From the NCBI GenBank assembly GCA_002238865.1, contig MPNE01000014.1:1-64000 (forward strand): 64,000 bases of DNA. The letters run 5' to 3'. Source of the stretch: Gemmatimonadetes bacterium bin94. Its GTDB lineage: Bacteria > Gemmatimonadota > Gemmatimonadetes > Longimicrobiales > Gaopeijiaceae. The position numbers and the translations under genes are program-made. Positions 36,139 to 45,507 of this stretch are shown here, one piece after another. The first letter of the stretch is position 1; every line of letters begins with the position of its first letter. Below the pieces are notes generated by a model. The model was not told where the DNA came from, did not search any database, and was given only the letters and a program-made list of their open reading frames with translations.

Positions 36139-37720
36139 CCAGCCCCTTCGCAATCTCCTCCGCCGACATGAGCGACAGTGCACAGAAGGTGAGCGTTCCG
36201 TTCGCGCAGCCGCTCGACACGATGGTTGGAGCGCCGACCACGAAGAGATTCTCGTGGTCGTGGGTCCGGCCCCAGCGGTCCACTACGCTCGTCGCGGGGT
36301 CGTCGCCCATCCTGCACCCGCCGCCGGGATGCTCGAACAGCCGGGAAGACCGGGTGCTCTTCATCGAACCACCCGCGGCACGGGCCAGCTGCTCGAAACG
36401 GCCCTGAATGGTGTCGTGCGTGTGGCGCTCCAGGTCGATGGTCGCCTGGGCCGAGCGAAAGTCGATACGGGGCATCGGGTCGCCCATGGCGTTCTTCATC
36501 GCCCCGTCCAGGGTCAGGCGGCTCTCCCGGTCGGGGATCACGTCGTAGTAGGCGCGGATGCGGGCGGTTGCGCCGGAATCGGTGCGTTCACGCCAGTCTG
36601 CCATGATCCCGTCTCCCCACAGGAGGCTGCCGTCGTCGTCACGGAGTCTCGGAGCTCGTCCCACATCCGACTCCCACAGGCGCAGATCGTGCCGCAGGTA
36701 GCGGTCGAGCGGCCCCGGGCTTGCAAAACGGTGCGACAGAAGGCTGTTGTTGGCGAAAATGCCGGGGTACAGGCGCATCGGCAGGTCGATGAAACCGCTC
36801 ACATACCAGTGACCGGTCATGTAGTGGCCAACGTTGCCCGCACGGTTGGCCAACCCGTCGGGGAAGCGGTTGCTTGCCGAGAGCAGGAGGAGATGGGAGC
36901 TCCAGGCGTGTCCCCCCGCCAACACGAAGGTGCCTGCCCGGAACTCGACGGGCTCGTCGGGGGAGTCACGGTCCACCGCCTGGGCCACGGCGATCCGGTC
37001 GGTTCCCGGCTCGAGCGCGAGGCGGCGCACCAGGGTGCGGGTGACCAGGTCGATGCGTCCGTCGGCGAGGAGCTGGTCGAAGGCGAAATCCGGGGTGTAC
37101 TTGGCGCCGGTCGGGCAGACGGCGCAGGTGTCGCAGCGCTGGCAGACGTTGCGTCCCCGGTACGGTCGGGTGTTGCGCGCCCAGGGCTGGGTCCAGAAAG
37201 GGATCCCCGCGCCATCGGTCCACTCGCGCATGCGGGCCAGGTTGTACGACAGCGGCAACGGCGGCATGGGGTACGGCTTCGAGCGAGGATCGCAGTCCGG
37301 GGGGCCCTGCTCGCCCGCCGCGCCGATGCGTTCCTCCGCCTCCTGGTAGTAGGGCTCCAGGTCGTCGAAGGAAATCGGCCAATCGAAGCCGACGCCGTAG
37401 AGGGAGCGGAGTCGGAAGTCTTCCGGGGAGTAGCGCGGAATCGCCCCGCCCCAGTGCATGCCTGACCCGCCCACGACCATCTGGCGGTACATCTCGCCCG
37501 TGCCGGTCTGATCGGCGATGTGGTCGTTCGGGTAGGGGTTCTCTCCGTAGGCCAGCATCCGTGCCCGGGTACGGGACCGTTCCTCGAGGGACGCGGTCCT
37601 CCCGCCGGCTTCGACTACGGTGACGGAAGCGCTGGTGCGCTCGGCGAGGCGTTCGGCGACCATCGCGGCGGTGATCCCCGCCCCGATGATGCAGACGTCG
37701 CTCTCGACGACGCGGCTCAC
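36125..37720 (-). CDS. GMC-family FAD dehydrogenase (large subunit) with Cys cluster
   Basis: The 531-residue flavoprotein has the FAD-binding motif CIIGAGITAAMVAERLAE and a C-terminal GMC_oxred_C part (EHPGGGCRMGDDPATSV). Mid-protein it carries CQRCDTCAVCPTGAK, four cysteines spaced two apart, which could hold an iron-sulfur cluster as in membrane sugar dehydrogenases. GTG 37720 (GGAG eight bases before) overlaps the subunit 3 stop. It lacks its own export signal and probably rides out with the Tat-tagged subunit. It likely oxidises a sugar or polyol and passes electrons to the respiratory chain. Confidence 0.85.
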   Translation of the reverse strand: MSRVVESDVCIIGAGITAAMVAERLAERTSASVTVVEAGGRTASLEERSRTRARMLAYGENPYPNDHIADQTGTGEMYRQMVVGGSGMHWGGAIPRYSPEDFRLRSLYGVGFDWPISFDDLEPYYQEAEERIGAAGEQGPPDCDPRSKPYPMPPLPLSYNLARMREWTDGAGIPFWTQPWARNTRPYRGRNVCQRCDTCAVCPTGAKYTPDFAFDQLLADGRIDLVTRTLVRRLALEPGTDRIAVAQAVDRDSPDEPVEFRAGTFVLAGGHAWSSHLLLLSASNRFPDGLANRAGNVGHYMTGHWYVSGFIDLPMRLYPGIFANNSLLSHRFASPGPLDRYLRHDLRLWESDVGRAPRLRDDDGSLLWGDGIMADWRERTDSGATARIRAYYDVIPDRESRLTLDGAMKNAMGDPMPRIDFRSAQATIDLERHTHDTIQGRFEQLARAAGGSMKSTRSSRLFEHPGGGCRMGDDPATSVVDRWGRTHDHENLFVVGAPTIVSSGCANGTLTFCALSLMSAEEIAKGLATRG

Positions 37721-38349
37721 GGGGCGTCTCCGAGCGCGGCGGGTTCCGCGGCGGCCCCGTCGAGTCCCCGGCACTGCTGCTTGCCGATACCCCGACGATA
37801 GCACAGATCGGTCGCCACCGGGGACGCGAAAAAGTGCGACATGAGCGCTGCGGCGACGTGGCTGGCGTTGGCGGGTGAACCCATGCCCGGCCCGGCCTGC
37901 CCGAGGGGACGCGCAAGCAGTTCTCTTCGCACGGGCATGTCAATGGCGCTCAGGGACACCCCATGCCGGCTCGCGCACTCCTTTTCGAGTCCCTCAAGCT
38001 GTGCGACCCATCCCGGCCTCGGGTCCGGTCCCGAGTAGCGGGTCTCGGGCACCAGGTACGGGTGAGCCAACTCGGCGACCGGCTCCAGCCCGTCCGACCA
38101 CCGTTCAAAGGCAGCCACGGCGCGCTCACGGCCCCGATCCCCAAGCTCGGCGGGCAGGACGGCCTCGGCCACGGCGCGCAGCGTCTCTCCGGGGAGGGGC
38201 ATCGCGGAAGCACCTGCCGATCCCGCGCCCGCGGCACTTTCGGGCCGGTCACTCGAATCGCGGCTTGCGCCGGGTGCACACCCGGCTACTGAAGCCGCGG
38301 CGACCGTCGCCACCGACTGCTTCAGAAAAGACCTGCGAGTTTCGGACAT
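37717..38349 (-). CDS. Gluconate 2-dehydrogenase subunit 3-like, Tat-exported
   Basis: This 210-residue protein starts MSETRRSFLKQSVATVAAASVAGC in outline: a Tat motif (RRSFLKQS) followed by a lipobox-like Cys. The rest is helical and fits the small subunit 3 family that partners GMC dehydrogenases. Its stop overlaps the dehydrogenase start. Together they would form a periplasmic dehydrogenase. A cytochrome c subunit, often the third member, is not adjacent. Confidence 0.82.
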   Translation of the reverse strand: MSETRRSFLKQSVATVAAASVAGCAPGASRDSSDRPESAAGAGSAGASAMPLPGETLRAVAEAVLPAELGDRGRERAVAAFERWSDGLEPVAELAHPYLVPETRYSGPDPRPGWVAQLEGLEKECASRHGVSLSAIDMPVRRELLARPLGQAGPGMGSPANASHVAAALMSHFFASPVATDLCYRRGIGKQQCRGLDGAAAEPAALGDAP

Positions 38350-38524
38350 CGAATCCTCCGCCTTGCGCCCAGAGCCAACTCCTCCTCAACGCACTATTAC
38401 GCGTCGCTCCGGGGCTCGTCAACGGAAGCTCCGGATACGGCCGGTGGGTGGAGGCGGCCTAGTGTTGGCGCACATGGAACCCCATTCTAATGGCCGACCG
38501 AGGCAATCTCACGGAGAAGAGACC
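38350..38524. promoter_or_regulatory. Divergent intergenic region
   Basis: This 175-base gap separates the Tat-exported subunit 3 gene and the divergent aminotransferase gene. GGAGAAGAG before ATG 38525 is a good ribosome-binding site. I see no convincing promoter. Confidence 0.25.
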
Positions 38525-39811
38525 ATGAAACCGAGTGTACCGCGAAACACGCTGAATCGGCGACGCTTCCTGAAGACCACGGCCGCAGCCGGACTCGTCA
38601 CGCTGCCGGGGGCTCATACGCTCGCGGACGCGGAATCGCCCGGGCGTGCGCAACCCGTACCCCATGGCCGGCCCGCACGCCTGGGCCCCGACGACGATCC
38701 CCTGGGCGTCCGCGCCACCTTTCCGGTCACCGAGGAACTGGCATACCTGAACACGGCTTCCGTGGGACCGGTGCCCGTCCCCGTCCGCGACGCCCTGCAC
38801 GCCTACGCCGACAACAAGATGCGGCGCCGCGACACGGCCTCCGGCCGAGAGTCCATCGGTCGCGCCCGCACCCGCTTCGGGAATCTCTTTGGTGCCGACG
38901 AGGACGAAATCGCCTTCCTGTACGCCACCAGCGGTGCGGAGAACATCATCGTCAGCGCCATGGACTGGCGCGAAGGCGACAACGTCGTGGTCGACGAGCT
39001 GCACTTCGTCACGACCTTCGTGCTCTACCGCGAGCTGGAGCGCCGATCCGGGGTCGAAATGAGGATCATTCCGTCCCGCGACGGGGTCGTGACGGTGGAC
39101 GACTTCGCTGCGCACACGGACGAGCGAACCCGGCTGATCAGCGTGGCCTGGGTGTCGAACCGGAACGGCTTCCGCTACGACCTGCCGCCCCTCGCCGACC
39201 TTGCGCACGCGCACGGCGCCTACCTGTACGCTGACGCCATTCAGGCGTGGGGGACCTTCCCCACCAACCTCCACGACGAGGGCGTCGACTTCGCTTGCGG
39301 CAACGGATACAAGTGGCTGCACGCCGACTTCGGCTGCGCGCCCTTCTACGTTCGCCGCGAACACCTGGAGTGGATGACCCCAGATCGGTACGGCCACAGT
39401 CAGGTTGCAGAGACTCTGCCCGGGCAGCGTTTCCGCCTGAAGACGAGCGCCGAAAAGCTCCAGTACGCAAACCCCGCCTACGGTCCCGTGGCCGCCATGG
39501 ACGCGGCGCTCGGCTTCCTTGAAGGGGTGGGGCCGGACCGCATCGCCGAGCACACGCATACGCTGGCCGGCGAGCTCCGCGCGGGTGCCGAAGCGCTGGG
39601 AATGCGACTGTTCACACCGCCCGACAATCCCTCCGCCATCGTCAGCTTCCATCACGGGCTCGAGCCCGAGCGGCTGGCCGACGCCCTGGCCGAAGAAGGC
39701 GTGTCGATCACCTTCCAGGAGGACGGGGAATTGCTGCGCGCGGCGGTGGGGATGTTCAACAACCGTGCCGACGTGGACCGGTTGCTCGGGGTGCTGGCGG
39801 GGCTGGTGTAG
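38525..39811 (+). CDS. Tat-exported class V aminotransferase-fold protein
   Basis: The 428-residue protein has a Tat signal (NRRRFLKTTAAAG) and a fold-type I PLP domain. The cofactor-binding Asp is in YADAIQAWG and the Schiff-base Lys in GNGYKWLHADFG. Homologues include isopenicillin N epimerase-like enzymes and cysteine desulfurase relatives. Export of a PLP enzyme is unusual and suggests folding with cofactor before Tat transport. It precedes the GcvT/FAD cluster by 18 bases and may be part of the same operon. Confidence 0.82.
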   Translation: MKPSVPRNTLNRRRFLKTTAAAGLVTLPGAHTLADAESPGRAQPVPHGRPARLGPDDDPLGVRATFPVTEELAYLNTASVGPVPVPVRDALHAYADNKMRRRDTASGRESIGRARTRFGNLFGADEDEIAFLYATSGAENIIVSAMDWREGDNVVVDELHFVTTFVLYRELERRSGVEMRIIPSRDGVVTVDDFAAHTDERTRLISVAWVSNRNGFRYDLPPLADLAHAHGAYLYADAIQAWGTFPTNLHDEGVDFACGNGYKWLHADFGCAPFYVRREHLEWMTPDRYGHSQVAETLPGQRFRLKTSAEKLQYANPAYGPVAAMDAALGFLEGVGPDRIAEHTHTLAGELRAGAEALGMRLFTPPDNPSAIVSFHHGLEPERLADALAEEGVSITFQEDGELLRAAVGMFNNRADVDRLLGVLAGLV

Positions 39812-39829
39812 AATCAGCCACTTTCCCGC

Positions 39830-41038
39830 ATGCTCCTCCAAACCCCCTTTCACCCCCGCACCGCCCCCCTCTGCCATCATCGCCGCTGGCGCAGCTGGTC
39901 CGGGTACGCGAGCGCGCTCAGCTACGAGCCCGGCCACGAGTACGAGTACTACGCGGTGCGCAGCGGGTCGGCGCTCTTCGACATCTCGCCGCTGCGCAAG
40001 TACGAGATCACCGGTCCCGACGCAGCCTGGCTGGTGGACCGGTTGGTCACGCGGAGCGCCTTCGCCTGTCCAGTGGGGAAAGTGCTCTACACTCCGTGGT
40101 GCGACGAGGCGGGCAAGATCATCGACGACGGGACGGTCCAGCGTCTGGACGCGGACTGCTTCCGCATCACGGCCGCCGACCCCTGTCTGCGCTGGTTGCA
40201 GGACTGTGCGCTCGGCATGGACGCCTCCGTGCGCGACATCACTCTCGATATCGCCGCGCTCGCGCTACAGGGCCCCACCTCGCGGGACATCCTGTCCCGG
40301 GTCGCAACCGGAGCAGCCATCGTCACGCTTCCCTTCTTCGCGCTCACGGAAGGGTTCATCGGCCCGGCCCCGGTCACGATCACCCGCACCGGCTACACCG
40401 GCGACCTGGGCTACGAGATCTGGGCGCGTCCCGAGCACGCGCTCCGGGTCTGGGACGCTCTTGTCGAGACGGGCCGCGGTTACGGACTCGCGCCAGCCGG
40501 GCTCGACGCGCTCGATGTCGCCCGCATCGAGGCCGGGCTGTTGCTCAAGGAGGTGGACTACGTGTCGAGTTGGACCGCCCTGATCGAGTCGCGAAAATCG
40601 TCCCCGTACGAGGCGGGGCTCGGATGGACGGTGCAGCCGCGCCCGGGCCGTGACTTTGTCGGCAGCAGGGCGCTCGAGCGGGAAGCCGCGAAGCCGTCCG
40701 ACTGGGCGCTGGCCGGGCTCGAGGTCGATTGGCCGCGCATCGAGGAGCGCTTCGCCGCCGTCGGGCTGCCCCCGCTGGTGGCTGGACGGGCCTCGCGTGA
40801 CGCGGCGCCGATCTTTGCCGCCGGGGCGCGCGCCGCCCCCAGGCAGGTCGGATACGCCACCAGTTCGACCTTTTCGCCCATCCTCAAGAAGTACATCGCC
40901 CTGGCCACCATCCGGCGCGGCTTCGCGAAGCCCGGCACCCGGGTCGACTTTGAACTGACGGTCGAGTTCGTGCGCCGTACGGTGTCCGCCACGGTGGTGG
41001 AGACCCCCTTCTTCGATCCGGCCCGGAAGCGGAGCTGA
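39830..41038 (+). CDS. GcvT-fold aminomethyltransferase (first of two)
   Basis: The 402-residue protein has the GcvT folate-binding domain with VRSGSALFDISPLRKYEITGP in pieces, RTGYTGDLGYEIW and ARIEAGLLL, and a C-terminal barrel. These proteins move a one-carbon unit from an N- or S-methyl compound to tetrahydrofolate. The first residues before WSGYASAL are poorly conserved and the true start may be slightly downstream. It is followed 6 bases later by an FAD oxidoreductase, so an oxidase/methyltransferase pair as in dimethylglycine or sarcosine breakdown is likely. Confidence 0.82.
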   Translation: MLLQTPFHPRTAPLCHHRRWRSWSGYASALSYEPGHEYEYYAVRSGSALFDISPLRKYEITGPDAAWLVDRLVTRSAFACPVGKVLYTPWCDEAGKIIDDGTVQRLDADCFRITAADPCLRWLQDCALGMDASVRDITLDIAALALQGPTSRDILSRVATGAAIVTLPFFALTEGFIGPAPVTITRTGYTGDLGYEIWARPEHALRVWDALVETGRGYGLAPAGLDALDVARIEAGLLLKEVDYVSSWTALIESRKSSPYEAGLGWTVQPRPGRDFVGSRALEREAAKPSDWALAGLEVDWPRIEERFAAVGLPPLVAGRASRDAAPIFAAGARAAPRQVGYATSSTFSPILKKYIALATIRRGFAKPGTRVDFELTVEFVRRTVSATVVETPFFDPARKRS

Positions 41039-41044
41039 CGGCCG

Positions 41045-42679
41045 ATGGCGCGCCAGTACGATGTGATCGTGGTCGGCGGCGGACACAATGGCCTGGTCCA
41101 CGCCGCCTATCTGGCCCGTGCGGGGCTGGACGTGTGTGTGCTCGAAGCGCGGCCGATGGTGGGCGGCGCCACCGTCACCGAAGAGATCTTCCCGGGCTTC
41201 CGCTACAGCGTCTTTTCGTACGTGGTGAGCCTGATGCGCCCGGAGATCATCCGCGAACTGGACCTCCCCGGCCACGGGCTCGCGATTCTGCCGCTCGAGA
41301 GCACCCTCACACCGTTGCCGAACGGCGACCGCCTCTACCGCGACGGCGACCATCACCGCACCTGGCGCGAGATCGCCCGCTTCTCCGTGCGCGACGCGGA
41401 GGCATACGACGACTACGGCCGGACGCTGTTCTACATGGCGCGGGCCGTGAAGTATCTGCTGGGGATCGCCCCTCCCGATCCCGGACGGATGGGTCCGGGT
41501 GACATCCGTGGCCTGCTGGGCCTTGCCCGACACTTCCTGAACCTCGAATCCGACCAGCTCCACCTGCTCGTGAAGCTCATGACCATGAGCGCCGCCGATT
41601 TCGTGGACGAGTGGTTCGAAACCGACGCGCTCAAGGCGACACTGTCCGCAAGCGGGATCATCGGGACCTTTCTGGGCCCGCGTTCGCCGGGCACCGCGTA
41701 CGTCCTGCTCCATCACTACATGGGCGAGATCGACGGGAACTTCCGGGCGTGGGGATTCGCCAAGGGCGGAACCGGAGCCGTCGCGGAGTCGATTGCTTCC
41801 GCTGCGCGCGCGGCGGGGGCCGAGATCAGAACGGACGCGGCGGTGGCACGGGTACTGGTGAAGAACGGGCGCGTCAATGGGGTGGCGCTCGCCAACGGGG
41901 ACGAACTGCGGGCACGGGTGGTGTCCTCCAGCCTGGACCCGCGACGCACCTTCCTCGATCTGGTCGACGAGGCCGAACTCCCCGGCGAGGTGGTCCGGGC
42001 CGTGCGCGGCTTCCGTTTCCGCGGTTCGTCCGGCAAGGTGAACCTGGCGCTCGACGCAGCCCCCGACTTCAGCTGCATGCCCGGCCAGGGTCCCCATCTG
42101 CGCGGCGCCGTCTCCATCAGCCCCTCCATCGACTACCTGGAACGCGCCTATGACGACGCCAAGTACGGGGATTTCTCGCGCGAGCCCTACATCGACATCG
42201 TCATCCCGTCGGCGATCGATCCGGGGATGGCCCCACCCGGCAAGCACGTCATGTCGTGCTTTGTGCAGTACGCGCCCTACAAGCTTCGCGAAGGGTCCTG
42301 GGACGACCGGCGCGAGGCCTTCGGCGACACCGTCGTCGACACGCTGGCCCGCTACATCCCGAACCTGAAGGACATCATCCTGCACCGCCAGGTCGTCACG
42401 CCGCTGGATATCGAGCGCACCACGGGATTGTCGCAGGGCAACATCTTCCAGGGTGAGCTGACGCCTTCGCAGCTCTTCTTCCTGCGCCCGGTCCCGGGCT
42501 ACGCCGCCTACCGGACGCCGGTCCGCGGCTACTACCAGTGCGGATCGGGGACTCACCCGGGAGGCGGCATCATGGGAGCGCCGGGGAAGCTGGCTGCGGG
42601 CAGGGTGCTGGCGGACCTGGGGAAGGGGCCTCGCAGGGCACGGGGACCCGTGCCGGGGCGCCGAGGGAGCGGAAGGTGA
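41045..42679 (+). CDS. Phytoene desaturase-like FAD-dependent oxidoreductase (first)
   Basis: The 544-residue flavoprotein has the dinucleotide motif VIVVGGGHNGLVHAAYLARAG and a C-terminal SGTHPGGGIMGAPG. The desaturase/PYROXD2-like group oxidises C-C or C-N bonds with FAD. A second similar protein follows in tandem, overlapping its stop as GTGA. Neighbouring GcvT-fold enzymes make an amine or methyl-compound oxidase plausible; carotenoid genes are absent. Confidence 0.85.
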   Translation: MARQYDVIVVGGGHNGLVHAAYLARAGLDVCVLEARPMVGGATVTEEIFPGFRYSVFSYVVSLMRPEIIRELDLPGHGLAILPLESTLTPLPNGDRLYRDGDHHRTWREIARFSVRDAEAYDDYGRTLFYMARAVKYLLGIAPPDPGRMGPGDIRGLLGLARHFLNLESDQLHLLVKLMTMSAADFVDEWFETDALKATLSASGIIGTFLGPRSPGTAYVLLHHYMGEIDGNFRAWGFAKGGTGAVAESIASAARAAGAEIRTDAAVARVLVKNGRVNGVALANGDELRARVVSSSLDPRRTFLDLVDEAELPGEVVRAVRGFRFRGSSGKVNLALDAAPDFSCMPGQGPHLRGAVSISPSIDYLERAYDDAKYGDFSREPYIDIVIPSAIDPGMAPPGKHVMSCFVQYAPYKLREGSWDDRREAFGDTVVDTLARYIPNLKDIILHRQVVTPLDIERTTGLSQGNIFQGELTPSQLFFLRPVPGYAAYRTPVRGYYQCGSGTHPGGGIMGAPGKLAAGRVLADLGKGPRRARGPVPGRRGSGR

Positions 42680-44280
42680 AGACGTACGACGCGGTCGTTG
42701 TGGGTGGTGGCCACAACGCACTGGTGACCGCCGCTCTGCTGGCCCGCGAGAAGTGGAGGGTCGTCGTGCTGGAGCGTCGTGGAGTCGTGGGGGGCGCAGC
42801 GGCGACGGAAGAGCTGTTTCCCGGTTGCCGCGTCAACGTGGCCGCGCAGGACGCCGGACTCTTCCCGGCCGAACTCGTCTCGGAACTCGGTCTCGGCGCC
42901 CATGGGTTCGAACCGATCCACCCCCAGGCCGTGACAACCTCGCTCACCGGGGGCGGTGAGGCGCTCACCCTCTGGCGCGATGCCGCGCGGACCCGCGAGG
43001 AGATCGCCCGCTTCAACCGGGAGGACGCGTCCCGGTTCTCCGAATGGGCCGCCTACCTCCGCTCGATGGCGCGCGTACTGCGCCTCGCGCTCGATCTTCC
43101 GGCGCCGGCACTGCACGAGACAACCACCAGGGAACGTCTGCGTCTGCTCCGCCCACTCATCAAGGCGCGGAGGCTCGGCAAGCACAACGTGGTGGAACTG
43201 CTGCGCGTGCTGCCGCTCCCGGCCCGGGACCTTCTCGACGACTGGTTCACCGACGACACGCTGAAGGGAATGCTGGGGAGCAGCGCACTGCTCGGAGCAG
43301 GCAACGGACCGAGCGCCATGGGCGGCGCCTTCCGGATGCTGTACCACGCCAGGGGCTGTGATGCTCACGGCTTTCGCTCCTCGGCGTTCGCGAAGGGCGG
43401 CATCGGCACGCTTTCCGAGGCGCTGGGCTCTGCGGCGCGCGCAAACGGAGCCGAAATCCGCACCCGGGCAGAGGTGGTACGCGTGCTCATGGAGGACGGG
43501 GTGGCCACCGGGGTGCGACTGGCCGGCGGAGAGCAGATCCTTGCCCGCTGCGTCGTGTCGGGCGTCGATCCTCGACGCACCCTGCACGGACTGGTGGGCG
43601 CACCCCGCCTGGGCCCCGAGTTCAACCGCAAGGTGGGCAACATCCGGCTGCGCGGGACCACGGCCGTGCTGCACCTCCTGCTCGACGACCTCCCGCCGCT
43701 CTCCGGCGCCGCGTCAAGACTCTCAGGTCACACTCTGGTGGCTCCCGACCTCGACTACCTGGAGCGCGCCGGCGACGCCGTCAAGTACGGCCGCTGTTCC
43801 GCCCGTCCGCACCTGGACATGGTCATTCCGACGCTGCACGACCCCGCGATGGCACCCGCGGGGCAACATGTGGCCTCCATCCGGATCCGCTTCGCTCCCT
43901 ACCGGTTGCGCACAGGCGACTGGGGTCACGCCGCCCAACGCGACGCCCTGCTCTCCGACGTCTTCGCCGTGCTCGACGAGTTCCTCCCCGGCATGCGCGA
44001 TCGCATTCTCGACCAGCGTCTCTTCTCGCCTCTCGACCTCGAGAATGAGCTCGGGCTCACCGGCGGCGACGAATATCACGGCCGGATGGACCTCGACCAG
44101 TTCCTTTTCATGCGCCCGATCGCGGGATGGGCACGCTACCGGACGCCCGTGGAGCGGTTGTTCCTGTGCGGGTCGGGGTGCCATCCGGGCGGTGGCGTGA
44201 CGGGAGGACCGGGCCGTCTTGCCGCAGGCGAGATCTTGCGCAAACGGGGGCCGGTCGCGCGATTGAGCCGACGCTTGTGA
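42676..44280 (+). CDS. Phytoene desaturase-like FAD-dependent oxidoreductase (second)
   Basis: The 534-residue protein starts at GTG 42676 with VKTYDAVVVGGGHNALVTAALL and ends with CGSGCHPGGGVTGGPG. It is clearly paralogous to the preceding gene over its whole length but well diverged, suggesting two related substrates or a heteromeric enzyme. Its stop is 43 bases before the DmdA-like gene. Confidence 0.85.
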   Translation: MKTYDAVVVGGGHNALVTAALLAREKWRVVVLERRGVVGGAAATEELFPGCRVNVAAQDAGLFPAELVSELGLGAHGFEPIHPQAVTTSLTGGGEALTLWRDAARTREEIARFNREDASRFSEWAAYLRSMARVLRLALDLPAPALHETTTRERLRLLRPLIKARRLGKHNVVELLRVLPLPARDLLDDWFTDDTLKGMLGSSALLGAGNGPSAMGGAFRMLYHARGCDAHGFRSSAFAKGGIGTLSEALGSAARANGAEIRTRAEVVRVLMEDGVATGVRLAGGEQILARCVVSGVDPRRTLHGLVGAPRLGPEFNRKVGNIRLRGTTAVLHLLLDDLPPLSGAASRLSGHTLVAPDLDYLERAGDAVKYGRCSARPHLDMVIPTLHDPAMAPAGQHVASIRIRFAPYRLRTGDWGHAAQRDALLSDVFAVLDEFLPGMRDRILDQRLFSPLDLENELGLTGGDEYHGRMDLDQFLFMRPIAGWARYRTPVERLFLCGSGCHPGGGVTGGPGRLAAGEILRKRGPVARLSRRL

Positions 44281-44323
44281 AATCGTTCACAAATACCCCT
44301 CCACCACTCCAGGAGTGTCCAGA

Positions 44324-45490
44324 ATGACGTCCACCTTCGATATGGCCCTCATCCAGCGTGGAGCCCGGCTTCGTCGTTCGCCGTACTTCGATGCCACGCT
44401 GCGCGCCGGCTGCCGCAGCTATACCGTGTACAACCACATGTTCCTCCCCACCCGCTACGACGATCTGCACGCGGAATACGAGAAGCTGCTGACCGGGGTC
44501 ACGGTGTGGGACGTGAGCGTCGAGCGGCAGGTGGAGATCACCGGTCCGGACGCCTTCAGGTTCACGAACCTGCTCACGCCCCGGGACCTGTCGAAGTGCG
44601 CCGTCGGGCAGGGCAAGTACGTCGTCATCACCGCCGAGGACGGGGGCATCGTCAACGATCCGGTGCTGCTGCGGCTCGGCGAGAACCATTTCTGGCTGGC
44701 GCTGGCGGACAGTGACGTTCTGCTGTGGGCGAAGGGTGTGGCGCTCAACTCCGGCATGGATGTGACGATCCGCGAGCCCGATGTCTCACCGATGCAGGTT
44801 CAGGGTCCGAAGTCGAAGGAGGTGGTGCGGAGGCTCTTCGGCGACGAGGTGTCGGGACTCCGCTACTACTGGTTCCTGGAGACCGACCTGGAGGGCATCC
44901 CGGTGGTGGTGACGCGAACCGGGTGGAGCGGCGAGGTCGGCTACGAGATCTACCTGCGGGACGGCAGCCGTGGGGTAGAGCTCTGGGACCGCGTAATGGA
45001 TGCGGGACGAGACCTGGACATTTCCCCCACGGGCCCCTCGGACATCCGCCGAATCGAGGCGGGCATCCTCAACTACGGGATCGACATGACGCTGGACACC
45101 AACCCGTACGAAGTCGGATTGGGGTGGCAGGTGGATCACGACCAGGAGGGCGATTTCATCGGGCGCGACGCGCTCGCCCGCATTGCCTCGGAGGGACCCC
45201 GGCGCCGACTCGCCGGGGTGGAGATCGGCGGCGACCCACTGGACCTGAACATGACGCGGTGGCCGGTGGTTCCGGACGGCCGCGACCGCCAGGGCGGCCA
45301 GCGGATCGGCTTCGTCAGCTCGGCCGTGCATTCGCCGCGCCTGGGCAGGAACATCGGGTATGCGATGGTGCCGACGGCGTTCGCGGAACCGGGGACGCGG
45401 CTGCGCGTCACCACGCCGGATGGGGAGCGCGAGGCCAGGGTGGTGCCCAGGCCCTTCGTGGATCCCGACAAGGAAATCCCCAAGTCGTAG
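44324..45490 (+). CDS. GcvT-fold methyltransferase of DmdA type (DMSP demethylase-like)
   Basis: From ATG 44324 (AGGAG eight bases before) the protein has 388 residues. Several blocks fit what I know of DMSP demethylase DmdA: SYTVYNHMFLPTRYDD, TPRDLSKCAVGQGKY, ALADSDVLLWAKGVAL and VSPMQVQGPKSKEVV. TGWSGEVGYEIY has the DmdA-like Trp-Ser where glycine-cleavage T protein has Tyr-Thr. DmdA moves a methyl group from dimethylsulfoniopropionate to tetrahydrofolate. The substrate here may be DMSP or another methylated osmolyte. An alternative upstream ATG at 44315 is in frame. Confidence 0.75.
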   Translation: MTSTFDMALIQRGARLRRSPYFDATLRAGCRSYTVYNHMFLPTRYDDLHAEYEKLLTGVTVWDVSVERQVEITGPDAFRFTNLLTPRDLSKCAVGQGKYVVITAEDGGIVNDPVLLRLGENHFWLALADSDVLLWAKGVALNSGMDVTIREPDVSPMQVQGPKSKEVVRRLFGDEVSGLRYYWFLETDLEGIPVVVTRTGWSGEVGYEIYLRDGSRGVELWDRVMDAGRDLDISPTGPSDIRRIEAGILNYGIDMTLDTNPYEVGLGWQVDHDQEGDFIGRDALARIASEGPRRRLAGVEIGGDPLDLNMTRWPVVPDGRDRQGGQRIGFVSSAVHSPRLGRNIGYAMVPTAFAEPGTRLRVTTPDGEREARVVPRPFVDPDKEIPKS

Positions 45491-45507
45491 GAGCCCGGGA
45501 AGCCTCT

